Assembly (NCBI GenBank): GCA_005503085.1
Contig: SCOI01000007.1
Span: 204,660 to 268,659, forward strand
Reading direction: 5' to 3'
DNA from: Burkholderiales bacterium C2
GTDB lineage: Bacteria > Pseudomonadota > Gammaproteobacteria > Burkholderiales > Burkholderiaceae_C
Length of the DNA stretch: 64,000 nt
Shown: in pieces, positions 44,923 to 53,916 of the stretch
Layout of the letters: each line of letters begins with the position of its first letter
Position numbering within the stretch: position 1 is the stretch's first letter
Notes under the pieces: model-generated
Database searches by the model: none
Told to the model about the DNA's origin: nothing
What the model saw: the letters and a program-made list of their open reading frames with translations, nothing else
Made by a program: the position numbers and the translations under genes

Positions 44923-45357
44923 GTGCAACAGATCAAGTTCCTCGAGGCAAGGCCGCACGACATCGATTACCTGACGCAGCTGCGCTTGCGCACAATCCAT
45001 CAGCACATTCGCAACGCGGGCACGGATCTTTCGTATGAAGAACACGAACTGCGCGCACGAACGAGGCTCGAGTGCTGCTCGATCCTGAGTCTGGGGGATC
45101 GCACTGTCGGCATGATCAAGGTCGTCCGAGCGGCAGGCTCGTGGACCATCGAACAACTGCAGATTGAGCCGGAGTTTCAGGGGCGGGGCATTGGCACAGC
45201 TGTCGTCCGCCAAATACAGCGAGAGGCACGGGCCAGTGGCGTGAAGCTGCTGCTCGGCGTGCTCAAAGCCAATCCAGCGCTCCGGCTCTACAAGCGGCTT
45301 GGATTTGAGGTCCTTGTGGAGGCTAACGGGATCGTGGAGATGCAGAGCGCGGCCTAG
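44923..45357 (+). CDS. Second cassette-borne GNAT acetyltransferase
   Basis: A 144-residue GNAT protein: EQLQIEPEFQGRGIGTAVVRQI carries the Q-x-x-G-x-G/A pyrophosphate-binding loop at about residues 77-98, and ANPALRLYKRLGFEV is the C-terminal motif. It is of a different subfamily from the preceding GNAT gene, so it is not a recent duplicate. It starts at GTG, with GAGAAAAG upstream. The substrate is unknown. Confidence 0.82.
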   Translation: MQQIKFLEARPHDIDYLTQLRLRTIHQHIRNAGTDLSYEEHELRARTRLECCSILSLGDRTVGMIKVVRAAGSWTIEQLQIEPEFQGRGIGTAVVRQIQREARASGVKLLLGVLKANPALRLYKRLGFEVLVEANGIVEMQSAA

Positions 45358-45394
45358 CCATTCCGTCGCTTGCCTCTCATGTCAAACAGTAGGC
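45352..45394 (+). repeat. Possible degenerate attC site 5
   Basis: GCCTAGC (45352-45358), overlapping the stop codon, is one base away from RYYYAAC, and AGTAGGC (45388-45394) partly matches its complement. No clear inner hairpin is present. The location between two cassette-like genes supports the call; the sequence alone does not. Confidence 0.35.
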
Positions 45395-45413
45395 CTCGCC
45401 GGAGTCACATCGA

Positions 45414-45671
45414 ATGAAGCACGCAGGAGCAGCAACTCTGGGTTTGTTGGAAACACTGCTGACGAAGCTGCGAGGCCTGCCTGCCTTGAAAGAGAAGAAG
45501 CCAGGCATCTTCTATGTCAAATCCAAGCCCTATCTGCACTTCCATGAAGACCCAGCCGGTATCTTCGCTGACGTAAGACTGGGCGGAGAAGAGTTCGAAA
45601 GGTTCCCGGTCAATACGGAGCGTGAGCAACATTCGTTGTTGCAGCTGGTGGCAAAGGATCAAGCCGCATAG
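45414..45671 (+). CDS. Last cassette-like gene, hypothetical protein
   Basis: An 85-residue cytosolic protein with KKPGIFYVKSKPYLHFHEDPAG in the middle and a charged C-terminal helix. I have the impression of a widespread small family of unknown function, but cannot name it. It starts 19 bp after the degenerate attC. No attC follows its stop; instead the high-GC chromosomal backbone resumes within 100 bp, so the right edge of the cluster lies here. Confidence 0.65.
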   Translation: MKHAGAATLGLLETLLTKLRGLPALKEKKPGIFYVKSKPYLHFHEDPAGIFADVRLGGEEFERFPVNTEREQHSLLQLVAKDQAA

Positions 45672-45770
45672 TCTCAAGCTTCAGGCGGCGTGCGCATGGC
45701 CGGCAATCACTCATTCTCTCCGCGCCCGGGCCGCGTCCTTCGCTGGTGGCCGGGCTGACACAATCCCCCC

Positions 45771-46736
45771 ATGGGTGAATTCGATCTGATCAAGCGCTTC
45801 TTCACGCGCGAGACCGAGGCGCAGCCGGGCGTGCCGGTGGGCATCGGCGACGACTGCGCGGTCATCGCGGCGACGCCGGGCATGCAGTGGCTGGTGTCGA
45901 CCGATATGCTGGTCGAGGGCCGGCATTTCCTCTCGACGGTGGCGCCCGAGCGCCTGGGCCACAAGGCGCTGGCGGTGAATCTGTCGGACCTGGCGGCTTG
46001 CGGTGCGAGGCCGCGCGCCTTCACCTTGGCGCTGGCGATGCCGCGGGTGGACGAGCAGTTTCTGGCGGGCTTTGCGCGTGGCTTGTTCGCGCTGGCCGAT
46101 GCGCACGGCATCGCGCTGGTGGGCGGCGACACAACGGCCGGGCCGCTGAACATCTGCATCACGGTGATGGGCGAGGCACCCGTCGGCACGGCGCTGCTGC
46201 GCAGCGGCGGCCGGGCCGGCGATGACCTCTACGTCTCGGGCACGCTGGGCGATGCGCGGCTGGCGCTGGAGGTGTTTCGCGGCACGGCGGCGCTGGCCTC
46301 GGGCGAGGACTTCGAGCTGGCGCGCCGCGCGATGGAATGCCCGACGCCGCGCGTCGCGCTGGGCCAGGCGCTGCGCGGCATCGCCCACAGCGCCATCGAT
46401 GTCTCAGATGGCCTGCTCGGCGATCTGGGCCATGTGCTGAAGCGTTCGAATCTCGGCGCCACCCTGCGGGCCGACACGCTGCCGCGCAGCGCGCTGCTGG
46501 CCCGCCAGCCGCTGGCCTTGCAGCGCCTGTGCACGCTGGCCGGCGGCGACGACTATGAGCTGGTGTTCAGCGCGCCGGCCACGGCCCGCGCGGCCGTGCA
46601 GGCCGCCGCTGTCGCCTCCGGCACACCGGTGACCCTGATCGGTCGGCTGGAGGCGGAGCCGGGTCTGCGCGTGCTCGACGGCCAGGGTCAGGTCTTGCCG
46701 CAGACGCCGGCGGCTTTTGATCATTTCAAGTCATGA
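45771..46736 (+). CDS. thiL: Thiamine-monophosphate kinase
   Basis: ThiL phosphorylates thiamine monophosphate to the active diphosphate. The 321-residue protein has the AIRS-family signature VGIGDDCAVI, STDMLVEGRHF, AVNLSDLAACGARP, VGGDTTAGPL and AGGDDYELVFS, which bind Mg2+ and both nucleotides. Length is normal. CACAAT ends 7 bp before the ATG, which would allow leaderless transcription; no ribosome-binding site is seen. It overlaps pgpA by 4 bp (ATGA). Confidence 0.95.
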   Translation: MGEFDLIKRFFTRETEAQPGVPVGIGDDCAVIAATPGMQWLVSTDMLVEGRHFLSTVAPERLGHKALAVNLSDLAACGARPRAFTLALAMPRVDEQFLAGFARGLFALADAHGIALVGGDTTAGPLNICITVMGEAPVGTALLRSGGRAGDDLYVSGTLGDARLALEVFRGTAALASGEDFELARRAMECPTPRVALGQALRGIAHSAIDVSDGLLGDLGHVLKRSNLGATLRADTLPRSALLARQPLALQRLCTLAGGDDYELVFSAPATARAAVQAAAVASGTPVTLIGRLEAEPGLRVLDGQGQVLPQTPAAFDHFKS

Positions 46737-47281
46737 GGCCGGACGACGAGGCATCGAGCGCCGCGCCACGCCGCGCCACCGCCCGCTTCATGTGGGGCCA
46801 TCCGGCGCGCTGGATCGCGCTGGGCTTCGGCAGCGGGCTGTCGCCGAAGGCGCCGGGCACGGTGGGCACCTTGTGGGCCTGGGTCGCCTTCCTGGCGCTG
46901 GACCCCTGGCTGGGCGATCTGCAATGGGGGCTGACGATTGGCATCGGCACCGTGATCGGCTGGTGGGCCTGCACGCTGACCGCGCGGCATCTGAACACGC
47001 CCGACCCCGGTGCCATCGTCTGGGACGAGGTGCTGGCCTTCTGGCTGGTGCTGTGGCTGGCGATGCCGATGGGGCTGTGGGGCCAGGCCCTGGCCTTCGG
47101 CCTGTTCCGCTTCTTCGACGCGGCCAAGCCCGGCCCGGTGGGCTGGGCCGACCGGCTGTTCAAGGGCGAGCGCGGCAAGCCGGTCGGTTGGGCCCAGGGC
47201 TTTGGCATCCTGTTCGACGATTTCGTCGCGGCCGGCTGTACGCTGCTGGTGATCGCGCTGTGGCGCGCGCTTGTGGGGTGA
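46733..47281 (+). CDS. pgpA: Phosphatidylglycerophosphatase A
   Basis: PgpA dephosphorylates phosphatidylglycerol phosphate in the inner membrane. The 182-residue protein has FGSGLSPKAPGTVGTL near residue 32, VWDEVLAFWL in the middle, FFDAAKPGPVGWADR near residue 127 and a late ILFDDFVAAG, the usual PgpA blocks, with about four hydrophobic segments. The thiL-pgpA-pncC order is conserved in many betaproteobacteria. It is coupled to thiL by an ATGA overlap. Confidence 0.95.
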   Translation: MRPDDEASSAAPRRATARFMWGHPARWIALGFGSGLSPKAPGTVGTLWAWVAFLALDPWLGDLQWGLTIGIGTVIGWWACTLTARHLNTPDPGAIVWDEVLAFWLVLWLAMPMGLWGQALAFGLFRFFDAAKPGPVGWADRLFKGERGKPVGWAQGFGILFDDFVAAGCTLLVIALWRALVG

Positions 47282-47286
47282 AGACC

Positions 47287-47790
47287 ATGCTGTTGTTTCC
47301 CGAAGAACATGAATTGATAGACTGCATCGCGCTGGCGCTGATCCAGCGCCGCGAGCGCATGGGCACGGCCGAGAGCTGCACCGGCGGCCTGATCGCCGCC
47401 GCCTGCACCAGCTTGTCGGGCTCCAGCCAGTGGTTCGAGCGCGGCGTGGTCAGCTATAGCAACGAGGCCAAGACCGAACTGCTGGGCGTGCCGGCCGCGC
47501 TGATCGCGCGGCATGGCGCGGTCAGCGCCGAGGTGGCGCAGCAGATGGCCCAGGGCCTGCTGGCCCATGCGCCGCTGGACTGGGCGCTGGCGGTCACCGG
47601 CGTGGCCGGCCCCACCGGCGGCAGCGCCGACAAGCCGGTCGGCACGGTCTGGCTGGCCCTGGCCCGCGCCGGTGCGCCGCCCCGGGTCTGGCGCGAACTC
47701 TTTCCCGGCGACCGCCATGCGGTGCGCGCGGCCACGCTGCGCTCGGGCCTGCTGGCCTTGTGCGAGGCGCTCGAAGACAAGGATTCCTGA
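47287..47790 (+). CDS. pncC: Nicotinamide-nucleotide amidohydrolase (CinA C-terminal domain type)
   Basis: PncC deamidates nicotinamide mononucleotide to nicotinate mononucleotide in pyridine nucleotide recycling. The 167-residue stand-alone domain has GTAESCTGGLIAAACTSLSG (catalytic Ser region), GVVSYSNEAKTELLGV and the glycine-rich VTGVAGPTGGSADKPVGTVW. The start may instead be the GTG at 47278, which overlaps the pgpA stop; both are in frame. The next gene starts at its stop codon. Confidence 0.93.
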   Translation: MLLFPEEHELIDCIALALIQRRERMGTAESCTGGLIAAACTSLSGSSQWFERGVVSYSNEAKTELLGVPAALIARHGAVSAEVAQQMAQGLLAHAPLDWALAVTGVAGPTGGSADKPVGTVWLALARAGAPPRVWRELFPGDRHAVRAATLRSGLLALCEALEDKDS

Positions 47791-48713
47791 TGAGTGTGTT
47801 GTTGATCGGCAGCTGGGACGAGGCGGAGCGCGCGCAGTGGCTGGCCTTGCTGCAAGAGGCCTTGCCGGACGAGGCCTGGCGCCTGGCGCCTCACGAGGAT
47901 GTCGAGATCGCCATCGTCGCCAACCCGCCGCCCGGCAGCCTGCAGGGCCTGCCGCGGCTGGGCCTGATCCAGTCGCTGTGGGCGGGGGTCGACCGGCTGA
48001 TGCAAGACCCGACCCTGCCCGAGGGCGTGCCGCTGGCCCGCATGGTGGACCCGGCGATGAACGAGGCGATGGCGCAGACGGCGCTCTGGGCCGTGCTGGG
48101 CCTGCACCGGTGTTTCTTCGAGGTCCAGGCGCAGCAGCGCGAGGGCCTGTGGCGCCAGCCCGAGCAGCGCCGTGCGGCCGAGTGGCGGGTGCTGGTGCTG
48201 GGCCTGGGCGAGCTGGGCGGGCGCGTCGCGCGCACGCTGCAGGCCCAAGGCTATGCGGTGGCCGGCTACAGCACGCGGCCGGTCGAGCTGCCGGGCATCG
48301 CCTGCGTGCACGGCGAAGCAGCGCTGGCGGCCGAGCTGGGCCGCGCCGACACGGTGATCAATCTGCTGCCGCTGACGCCGGCCACGCGCGGCTTCTTCGA
48401 CGCGGCGCGGCTGGCCCGGTTCAAGCCCGGGGCCAGCCTGGTCAATCTGGCGCGCGGCGCCCATGTGGTCGAGGCCGATCTGCTGGCCGCGCTGGACGGC
48501 GGGCGGCTGCGCCATGCGGTGCTCGATGTGTTCCAGGTCGAGCCGCTGCCGGCCGACCATGCCTTCTGGTGCCATCCGCGCGTCACGGTGCTGCCGCACA
48601 CGGCGGCGCAGACCGATGCGCGCAGCGCGGTGGCCGTGGTGGCGGCGAATCTGCGGGCCTGGCGGGCCGGCGCGCCGCTGGCACACCGGGTCGAGCGCCG
48701 GCGCGGCTACTGA
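47790..48713 (+). CDS. ghrA: Glyoxylate/hydroxypyruvate reductase A-like dehydrogenase
   Basis: A 307-residue D-2-hydroxyacid dehydrogenase. The nucleotide-binding loop is VLGLGELGGRVA near residue 134, the catalytic Arg is in LVNLARGAHVVE, the Glu in FQVEPLPADHAFW and the His in TVLPHTAAQT. The short N-terminal domain, with PPPGSLQGLPRLGLIQSLWAGVD, is typical of GhrA, which reduces glyoxylate and hydroxypyruvate with NADPH. The ATG overlaps the pncC stop by one base. Confidence 0.85.
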   Translation: MSVLLIGSWDEAERAQWLALLQEALPDEAWRLAPHEDVEIAIVANPPPGSLQGLPRLGLIQSLWAGVDRLMQDPTLPEGVPLARMVDPAMNEAMAQTALWAVLGLHRCFFEVQAQQREGLWRQPEQRRAAEWRVLVLGLGELGGRVARTLQAQGYAVAGYSTRPVELPGIACVHGEAALAAELGRADTVINLLPLTPATRGFFDAARLARFKPGASLVNLARGAHVVEADLLAALDGGRLRHAVLDVFQVEPLPADHAFWCHPRVTVLPHTAAQTDARSAVAVVAANLRAWRAGAPLAHRVERRRGY

Positions 48714-48757
48714 TTCGGGGGGCAGCGCGCGCGGCGCGCCTGGGTTAGCCTAGGTGC

Positions 48758-51523
48758 ATGGGTGAGCACCGGCTGGACACGATCGCGATGTTTGCGCTCG
48801 ATGAGCAGGTGCAGCGCTGTGAAGCGCTGTTGCAGGCTACGCCCGACGATGCCGAGCTGCGGCTGTGGCTGGCCTGGTCGCTGCGCCAGCGCGACAGCAC
48901 GCGAGCGCTGGCGCTGGCACGGGACCTGCGCGAGGCCTGGCCCGAAGACGCCCCGGCGCAGGCGCGGCGCCTGCTGGTGGAGGCCGAATGCCTGCTGCTG
49001 GAGGGCCGGCTCGACGAGTCAGAAACCCTGCTGAGCGAGGCCCTGCGCCGCTTCGAGGCCCGTGCCGACGCGTGGGGCTGTGCCGATGCCCACTGGCTGG
49101 CCTATTACCTGGCGGCCGACCGCGGCGACGGGCCGGCGCTGCAGGCCAGCCTGCAGCGGGCCATCGAGCAGGCCCGCGCCAGCGGCGACGCGCTGCGCCT
49201 GCTGATGATGGAGGCCAGCCTGGCGCGCGCCGAGGTGATGCGCGATGCGGCGGCGGCCGAGCGCGACTGGGGCCGGCGCCTGCCGGCGGCATCGCCCGAG
49301 CCGGCCTGCGGCGCGGCGCTGGCCGATTTCCGCGGCCTGCTGGCGGCCATGCAGGCCGATTACCTGCCCGCCATCGAGGCCTTCTCGACCGCCTTCGGCC
49401 TGGCGATGCGCTGCGGCCAGCTGCGCCGGGCCATCGCGCTGGCCACCAATCTGGGCTTCACCTACACCCGGATGAGCGATTTCGAGAGCGCGATGGACTG
49501 GCTCAAGCGCGCGCTGGACCTGGCGCGCGGCGCGCGCTGGCCCGGCATGATCGGGCTCTGCCTGGCCCATACCGGCGAGGCCTTGCGGCGCCTGGGCCAG
49601 CTCGACAATGCCCGCGAGCTCTTGCGCGAATGCCTGCAGCTCAGCGCCGGTCAGCCGCAGGCGCGCACCGCCGCGCTGGCCTGCCGCTTCCTGGCCCAGA
49701 CCGAGATGGACAGCGGCGACTTCGCCGCCGGCCTGGAGGCCTTCGAGCAGCTGGCCCGGGGCGCGGCGACGGCCGGCTCGCTGGACCTGCAGCTCGATGC
49801 GCAGCAGGGCCGCGCGCGGGCGCTGCTGGGGCTGGGCCGGGCCGAGGCCGCCCGCGTAGCCGCCGAGCAGGCGCTGGCGATGGCCGAGGCCCAGCAGGAA
49901 CGCAGCACGGCGCTGGAGCTGCGCGCGCTGCTGGGCGATATCGCGCGGACCCAGGGCCGTGTCGACGCGGCGCTGGCGCTGTATGAGCAGGCCCTGGCGG
50001 CCGCCGAGGCGCTGGCGGGCTATGCGACGCCGCCCGAGCTGCTGGACGGTGCCTCCCAGGCCTTCGCGGCGGCCGGCCGCTTCGAGGCGGCCTTTGGCTG
50101 CGCGCACCGCGCCAGCCAGGCCCGGCTGCGCCGCTATGGCGAGGAGGCCGGCCAGCGCTCGCGCGCGATGCATGCGCACCACCAGATCGAGCGGGCCCGC
50201 GCCGAGAGCGAGCATCTGCGCCGCCTGGCCGCCTCGGAGGCGGCGCGCTTTGCCGACCTGCAGAGCGCGCATCAGGTGCTGCAGCATCTGGGCGAGATCG
50301 GCCAGGAGATCACCGCCGAGCTGCAGACCGAGCGCGTCATCGAGGTGCTGGAGCGGCGCGTCCATGCCTTGCTCGATGCACCCAGCCTGGCCGTCTATCT
50401 GCTCGACGAGGCCGGCGAGCAGCTGCAATGCGCCTATGGCCGCGAGGACGGCGAGCGCTTTGCCGACGCGCCGATCCCGCTGGCCGACCCGCAGTCCTTT
50501 TGCGCGCTGTGCGTGCGCGAGGGTCGCGAGCTGCTGCTTGACGGGGCCGAGGCGGCGCCGGCCCAGATCGAGGGCACCAGCCAGATGCAGAGCCTGCTGT
50601 TCGTGCCGCTGCGCGTGGCCGAGCGCATCACCGGCGTGATCACCGTGCAGTCGCCGCGCCGCCAGGCCTATGGCGAGCGCGAGCAGCTGGTGCTGCGCAG
50701 CCTCAGCGCCTATGCGGCGATCGCGCTGGACAATGCGCGCGCCTATCTGCGCCTGTCCGAGCTGCAGCGCCAGGTGATGGCGCAGGAGAAGCTGGCCGCG
50801 CTGGGCGCGTTGGTGGCCGGCGTCGCCCATGAGCTGAACACGCCGATAGGCAACAGCCTGCTGACCGCCTCGACCCTGCTGGAGCACACCCAGACCCTGG
50901 CGCAGCGCCTGCAGCAGGGCCAGCTGCGGCGCAGCGAGCTCGAGAGCTACACCCGCAGCTCGCAGGAGGGCCTGCAGGTGATCGAGCGCAGCATGCAGGG
51001 GGCGGCCCAGCTGGTCGACAACTTCAAGCAGGTGGCCCAGGACCGCGACACCCAGCAGCGCCGCCGCTTCGCGCTGGCCCTGTTGTGTGAGCAGGCCCTG
51101 CATGCGCTGGCGCCGCAGATCGAACGGGCCGGCCATCGGCTGCTGCTGCAGATCGACGCCGGCCTGCAGCTCGACAGCTATCCCGGGCCGCTGGGCCAGG
51201 CGCTAGAGGTGCTGGTCGGCAATGCCTTGCTGCATGGCCTGCAGCCCGAGCAGCCGGGCGAGATCTGGCTGCGGGCCGAGGCGCTGAGCGGCGGCCGCTG
51301 CCGCATCGAGGTGGCCGACAACGGCCGCGGCATGAGCGAGGCGGTGCTGTTGCGCGTCTTCGAGCCCTTTTTCTCGACCCGCTTCGGTCAGGGCGGCAGC
51401 GGCCTGGGCCTGAGCATCTGCCACCACATCGTGCATGGCCTGCTGGGCGGGCGGCTCAGCGTGGTCAGCGCGCCGGGGCAGGGCAGCCGCTTCATCATCG
51501 AGCTGCCGCTGGTGGCGCCCTAG
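48758..51523 (+). CDS. Soluble TPR-GAF sensor histidine kinase
   Basis: A 921-residue kinase without membrane segments. Residues 15-470 are TPR-like helical repeats (LEGRLDESETLLSEALRRFEAR, LRRLGQLDNARELLRECL and similar). A coiled coil follows, then a GAF domain at about 505-665 and a HisKA-like region with the phospho-acceptor His in VAGVAHELNTPIGNSLL. A HATPase_c domain follows, with N box GNALLHGL, DNGRGMSE and GGSGLGLSICHHIVHG. No response regulator is adjacent, so its output is unknown. Its stop shares the CTAG palindrome with the convergent GGDEF/EAL gene. Confidence 0.88.
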   Translation: MGEHRLDTIAMFALDEQVQRCEALLQATPDDAELRLWLAWSLRQRDSTRALALARDLREAWPEDAPAQARRLLVEAECLLLEGRLDESETLLSEALRRFEARADAWGCADAHWLAYYLAADRGDGPALQASLQRAIEQARASGDALRLLMMEASLARAEVMRDAAAAERDWGRRLPAASPEPACGAALADFRGLLAAMQADYLPAIEAFSTAFGLAMRCGQLRRAIALATNLGFTYTRMSDFESAMDWLKRALDLARGARWPGMIGLCLAHTGEALRRLGQLDNARELLRECLQLSAGQPQARTAALACRFLAQTEMDSGDFAAGLEAFEQLARGAATAGSLDLQLDAQQGRARALLGLGRAEAARVAAEQALAMAEAQQERSTALELRALLGDIARTQGRVDAALALYEQALAAAEALAGYATPPELLDGASQAFAAAGRFEAAFGCAHRASQARLRRYGEEAGQRSRAMHAHHQIERARAESEHLRRLAASEAARFADLQSAHQVLQHLGEIGQEITAELQTERVIEVLERRVHALLDAPSLAVYLLDEAGEQLQCAYGREDGERFADAPIPLADPQSFCALCVREGRELLLDGAEAAPAQIEGTSQMQSLLFVPLRVAERITGVITVQSPRRQAYGEREQLVLRSLSAYAAIALDNARAYLRLSELQRQVMAQEKLAALGALVAGVAHELNTPIGNSLLTASTLLEHTQTLAQRLQQGQLRRSELESYTRSSQEGLQVIERSMQGAAQLVDNFKQVAQDRDTQQRRRFALALLCEQALHALAPQIERAGHRLLLQIDAGLQLDSYPGPLGQALEVLVGNALLHGLQPEQPGEIWLRAEALSGGRCRIEVADNGRGMSEAVLLRVFEPFFSTRFGQGGSGLGLSICHHIVHGLLGGRLSVVSAPGQGSRFIIELPLVAP

Positions 51524-53916
51524 TTCAGGCCGGCCATCACCGTGTCCAGCGATTCGTGGCTGAGGTCGGGCGGCTGCCAGCTCGGCAGCCAGTCCATGAA
51601 TTGCGAGGCCGGCACCGGGCGGCCGATGAAATAGCCCTGGCCCTCGTCGCAGCCCAGCTCGGCCAAGAGCTTCCAGGCCTTGCCGGTCTCGACGCCCTCG
51701 GCCACCACGCTCAGGCCCAGGTTGTGGGCCAGCTCGATGGTGGAGCGCACGATCTTGGCGTCATCGAGGTCGCGCTCCATCGCCATCACAAAGCTGCTGT
51801 CAATCTTCAGCTCGTTGACCGGCAGGCGCTTCAGATAGGCCAGCGAGGAGTAGCCGGTGCCGAAGTCGTCGATCGAGAGCTTGAAGCCCAGCTCGGCCAG
51901 GCGCTCCAGCGTCGTCAGCGCGCGCTGCGGGTCGTCCATGATGGCGCTCTCGGTGATCTCCAGGCACAGATCGGCCGGCGCCGCACCGTGGCGCGCCAGC
52001 AGGGCCATGATCTTGGCCGGCAGCTCCTGGTCCATCAGGTCGCGGGTCGACAGATTGACGCTGATGCGCACCGCCATGCCGCGCCGCCGCGCCTCCTGGG
52101 TCAGGCGGGCCGACTCCTCGATGACCCAGGCGGTCAGCGCACGGATGAAGCCGGTCTGCTCGGCAAAGGGGATGAACTGCATCGGCGGCACCAGGCCGCG
52201 CACCGGATGCTGCCAGCGCACCAGGGCCTCGGCGCTGACGATGGTGCCGTCGCGCAGATCGACCTTGGGCTGCAGATACAGGCGCAGTTCCTGGCCCTCG
52301 ATGGCGCGGCGCAGCTCGCCCAGCAGCGACAGCGATTCCTGGCTGCCGGCGTCCAGCGCCGCCTCGTAGACCATGCTGCCATGCTGGCGCCGCTTGGCCG
52401 CATACATGGCCAGCTCGGCGCGGGCCAGCAGCTGGCTGACCTCGCGGCCGTGCTCGGGCGCCAGCGCAATGCCGATGCCGGCACCGAGGTCGACGGTCTG
52501 GTCGTCGATATGCAGCGGCGCCTCGAAATCGGCCTGGATGCGGGCCGCGGCGGCCAGCGCGGCGGCCTGGTCGGCACCGTCCAGCAGCAGCACGAACTCG
52601 TCGCCGCCCAGGCGCGCCAACAGCGCGCCGCTGTCCCGATGCAGGGCCTGCAGCCGCTGCGCGACGCTGCACAGCAGGCGGTCGCCGAAGGCATGGCCCA
52701 GCACATCGTTGACATGCTTGAAGCGGTCCAGATCCAGCATCAGCACAGCGCGGGGGCTGTTGTCGCGGGCCAGGCGTGCGGCCAGCTGCTGGCTGAACTG
52801 CTCGCGGTTGGGCAGGCCGGTCAGCGGGTCCCAGAAGGCCAGCCGGTGCACCTGTTCGTCGCGGCTGCGCACGCCCTGGCGCATCGCCTCGAAGGCATCG
52901 GCCAGGTCGCCGACCTCGTCGCTGCTATGGCGCCGCACCGGCGTCTCGTAATCGCCCCGGCCCAGGCGCTCGGCCGAGTCCGACAGTGTCTTGATCGGCC
53001 CGCTGATGCGCCGCGCCGTCAGCACCGCGCCGAGCGCGAACACGCCGACCCCGATCAGGGTCAGCGCCAGCAGGGTCAGCTGCAGCTGCCGGTAGGGGGC
53101 GATGGCTTCATCGAAGGAGCGCAGCAGCACGACGGCCAGGGCCTGCTGCGGCTCCAGCAGCGGCGCGAAACGGCCGCGCCACTGCTCCCCGTCGACCTCG
53201 GCCGCGAACAGCTCGCCGGCCGCCGGGATCTGCCCGGCCAGGCTGCGGGCCGCCTCGCTGTCGAAATTGCTGACCAGCGGTCGCCAGGCGGTGCCGGTCT
53301 TGATGACGACCACCGCCCGCAGATCGGACAGGCTTTTGAGGTCCTGCAGCGCGGCGGCGTCGAGCGCGAAGCCCATCAGCACCCAGCCCACCGGGGCCGG
53401 CGTGCGCACCTGGGCCACCACCACCTGATAGGCCTGGCCGTCCAGCAGGGCCAGCTGCATAGCATCGCCCGCCGCGGGCTTGTTGACCCTGGCCTGCAGC
53501 AGGCCGAGAAAGCGGCCGGCGTCCTCGCGGGTCGCGGCCACCAGCTTCAGCTCGTTGTCGGCATAGACGACCACGCTGGCGCCGATGCGCTCGCCCTGGT
53601 TGCTGAGTGCGTCGCGTATGGTCTCGACCGTGTCGGCCTCGGCCAGCGGCAGGCCGATGGCTTCCTTGAAACCATAGTCCTTGGCCAGCAGCTCGGCCGC
53701 ATCGCCGCGCCGCACCGCCTCCTGGGCCAGCAGCCGGCGCAGCACCCGCTCGCCGGTCTTCAGCTCGGCGGCGATGGCGCCATTGGCATTGCGCTCGATG
53801 CTGCTGCGTATCACCGCAAAGCTGGCCAGCTGCACCACCAGCAGCAGGGCCAGGAAGAGCGCGACGATGCGGCCCTCGAGCCGGCGCAGGTTCAGGAAAG
53901 CCGGCAGCGTGCTCAT
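51520..53916 (-). CDS. Membrane-bound GGDEF/EAL protein with double-Cache sensor
   Basis: A 798-residue c-di-GMP enzyme. The order is helix 1 (residues 17-37), a periplasmic double-Cache-like domain to about 280, helix 2 (282-303), a HAMP domain (RRISGPIKTLSDSAERLG), GGDEF with intact RLGGDEFVLLL, and EAL with intact SAEALVRWQHP, EITES and DDFGTGYSSLAYLKRLPVNELKID. Both sites look complete; many such hybrids act mainly as phosphodiesterases. It overlaps the upstream cupredoxin-like gene by 4 bp, so the two are co-translated and probably linked in sensing. Confidence 0.92.
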   Translation of the reverse strand: MSTLPAFLNLRRLEGRIVALFLALLLVVQLASFAVIRSSIERNANGAIAAELKTGERVLRRLLAQEAVRRGDAAELLAKDYGFKEAIGLPLAEADTVETIRDALSNQGERIGASVVVYADNELKLVAATREDAGRFLGLLQARVNKPAAGDAMQLALLDGQAYQVVVAQVRTPAPVGWVLMGFALDAAALQDLKSLSDLRAVVVIKTGTAWRPLVSNFDSEAARSLAGQIPAAGELFAAEVDGEQWRGRFAPLLEPQQALAVVLLRSFDEAIAPYRQLQLTLLALTLIGVGVFALGAVLTARRISGPIKTLSDSAERLGRGDYETPVRRHSSDEVGDLADAFEAMRQGVRSRDEQVHRLAFWDPLTGLPNREQFSQQLAARLARDNSPRAVLMLDLDRFKHVNDVLGHAFGDRLLCSVAQRLQALHRDSGALLARLGGDEFVLLLDGADQAAALAAAARIQADFEAPLHIDDQTVDLGAGIGIALAPEHGREVSQLLARAELAMYAAKRRQHGSMVYEAALDAGSQESLSLLGELRRAIEGQELRLYLQPKVDLRDGTIVSAEALVRWQHPVRGLVPPMQFIPFAEQTGFIRALTAWVIEESARLTQEARRRGMAVRISVNLSTRDLMDQELPAKIMALLARHGAAPADLCLEITESAIMDDPQRALTTLERLAELGFKLSIDDFGTGYSSLAYLKRLPVNELKIDSSFVMAMERDLDDAKIVRSTIELAHNLGLSVVAEGVETGKAWKLLAELGCDEGQGYFIGRPVPASQFMDWLPSWQPPDLSHESLDTVMAGLN

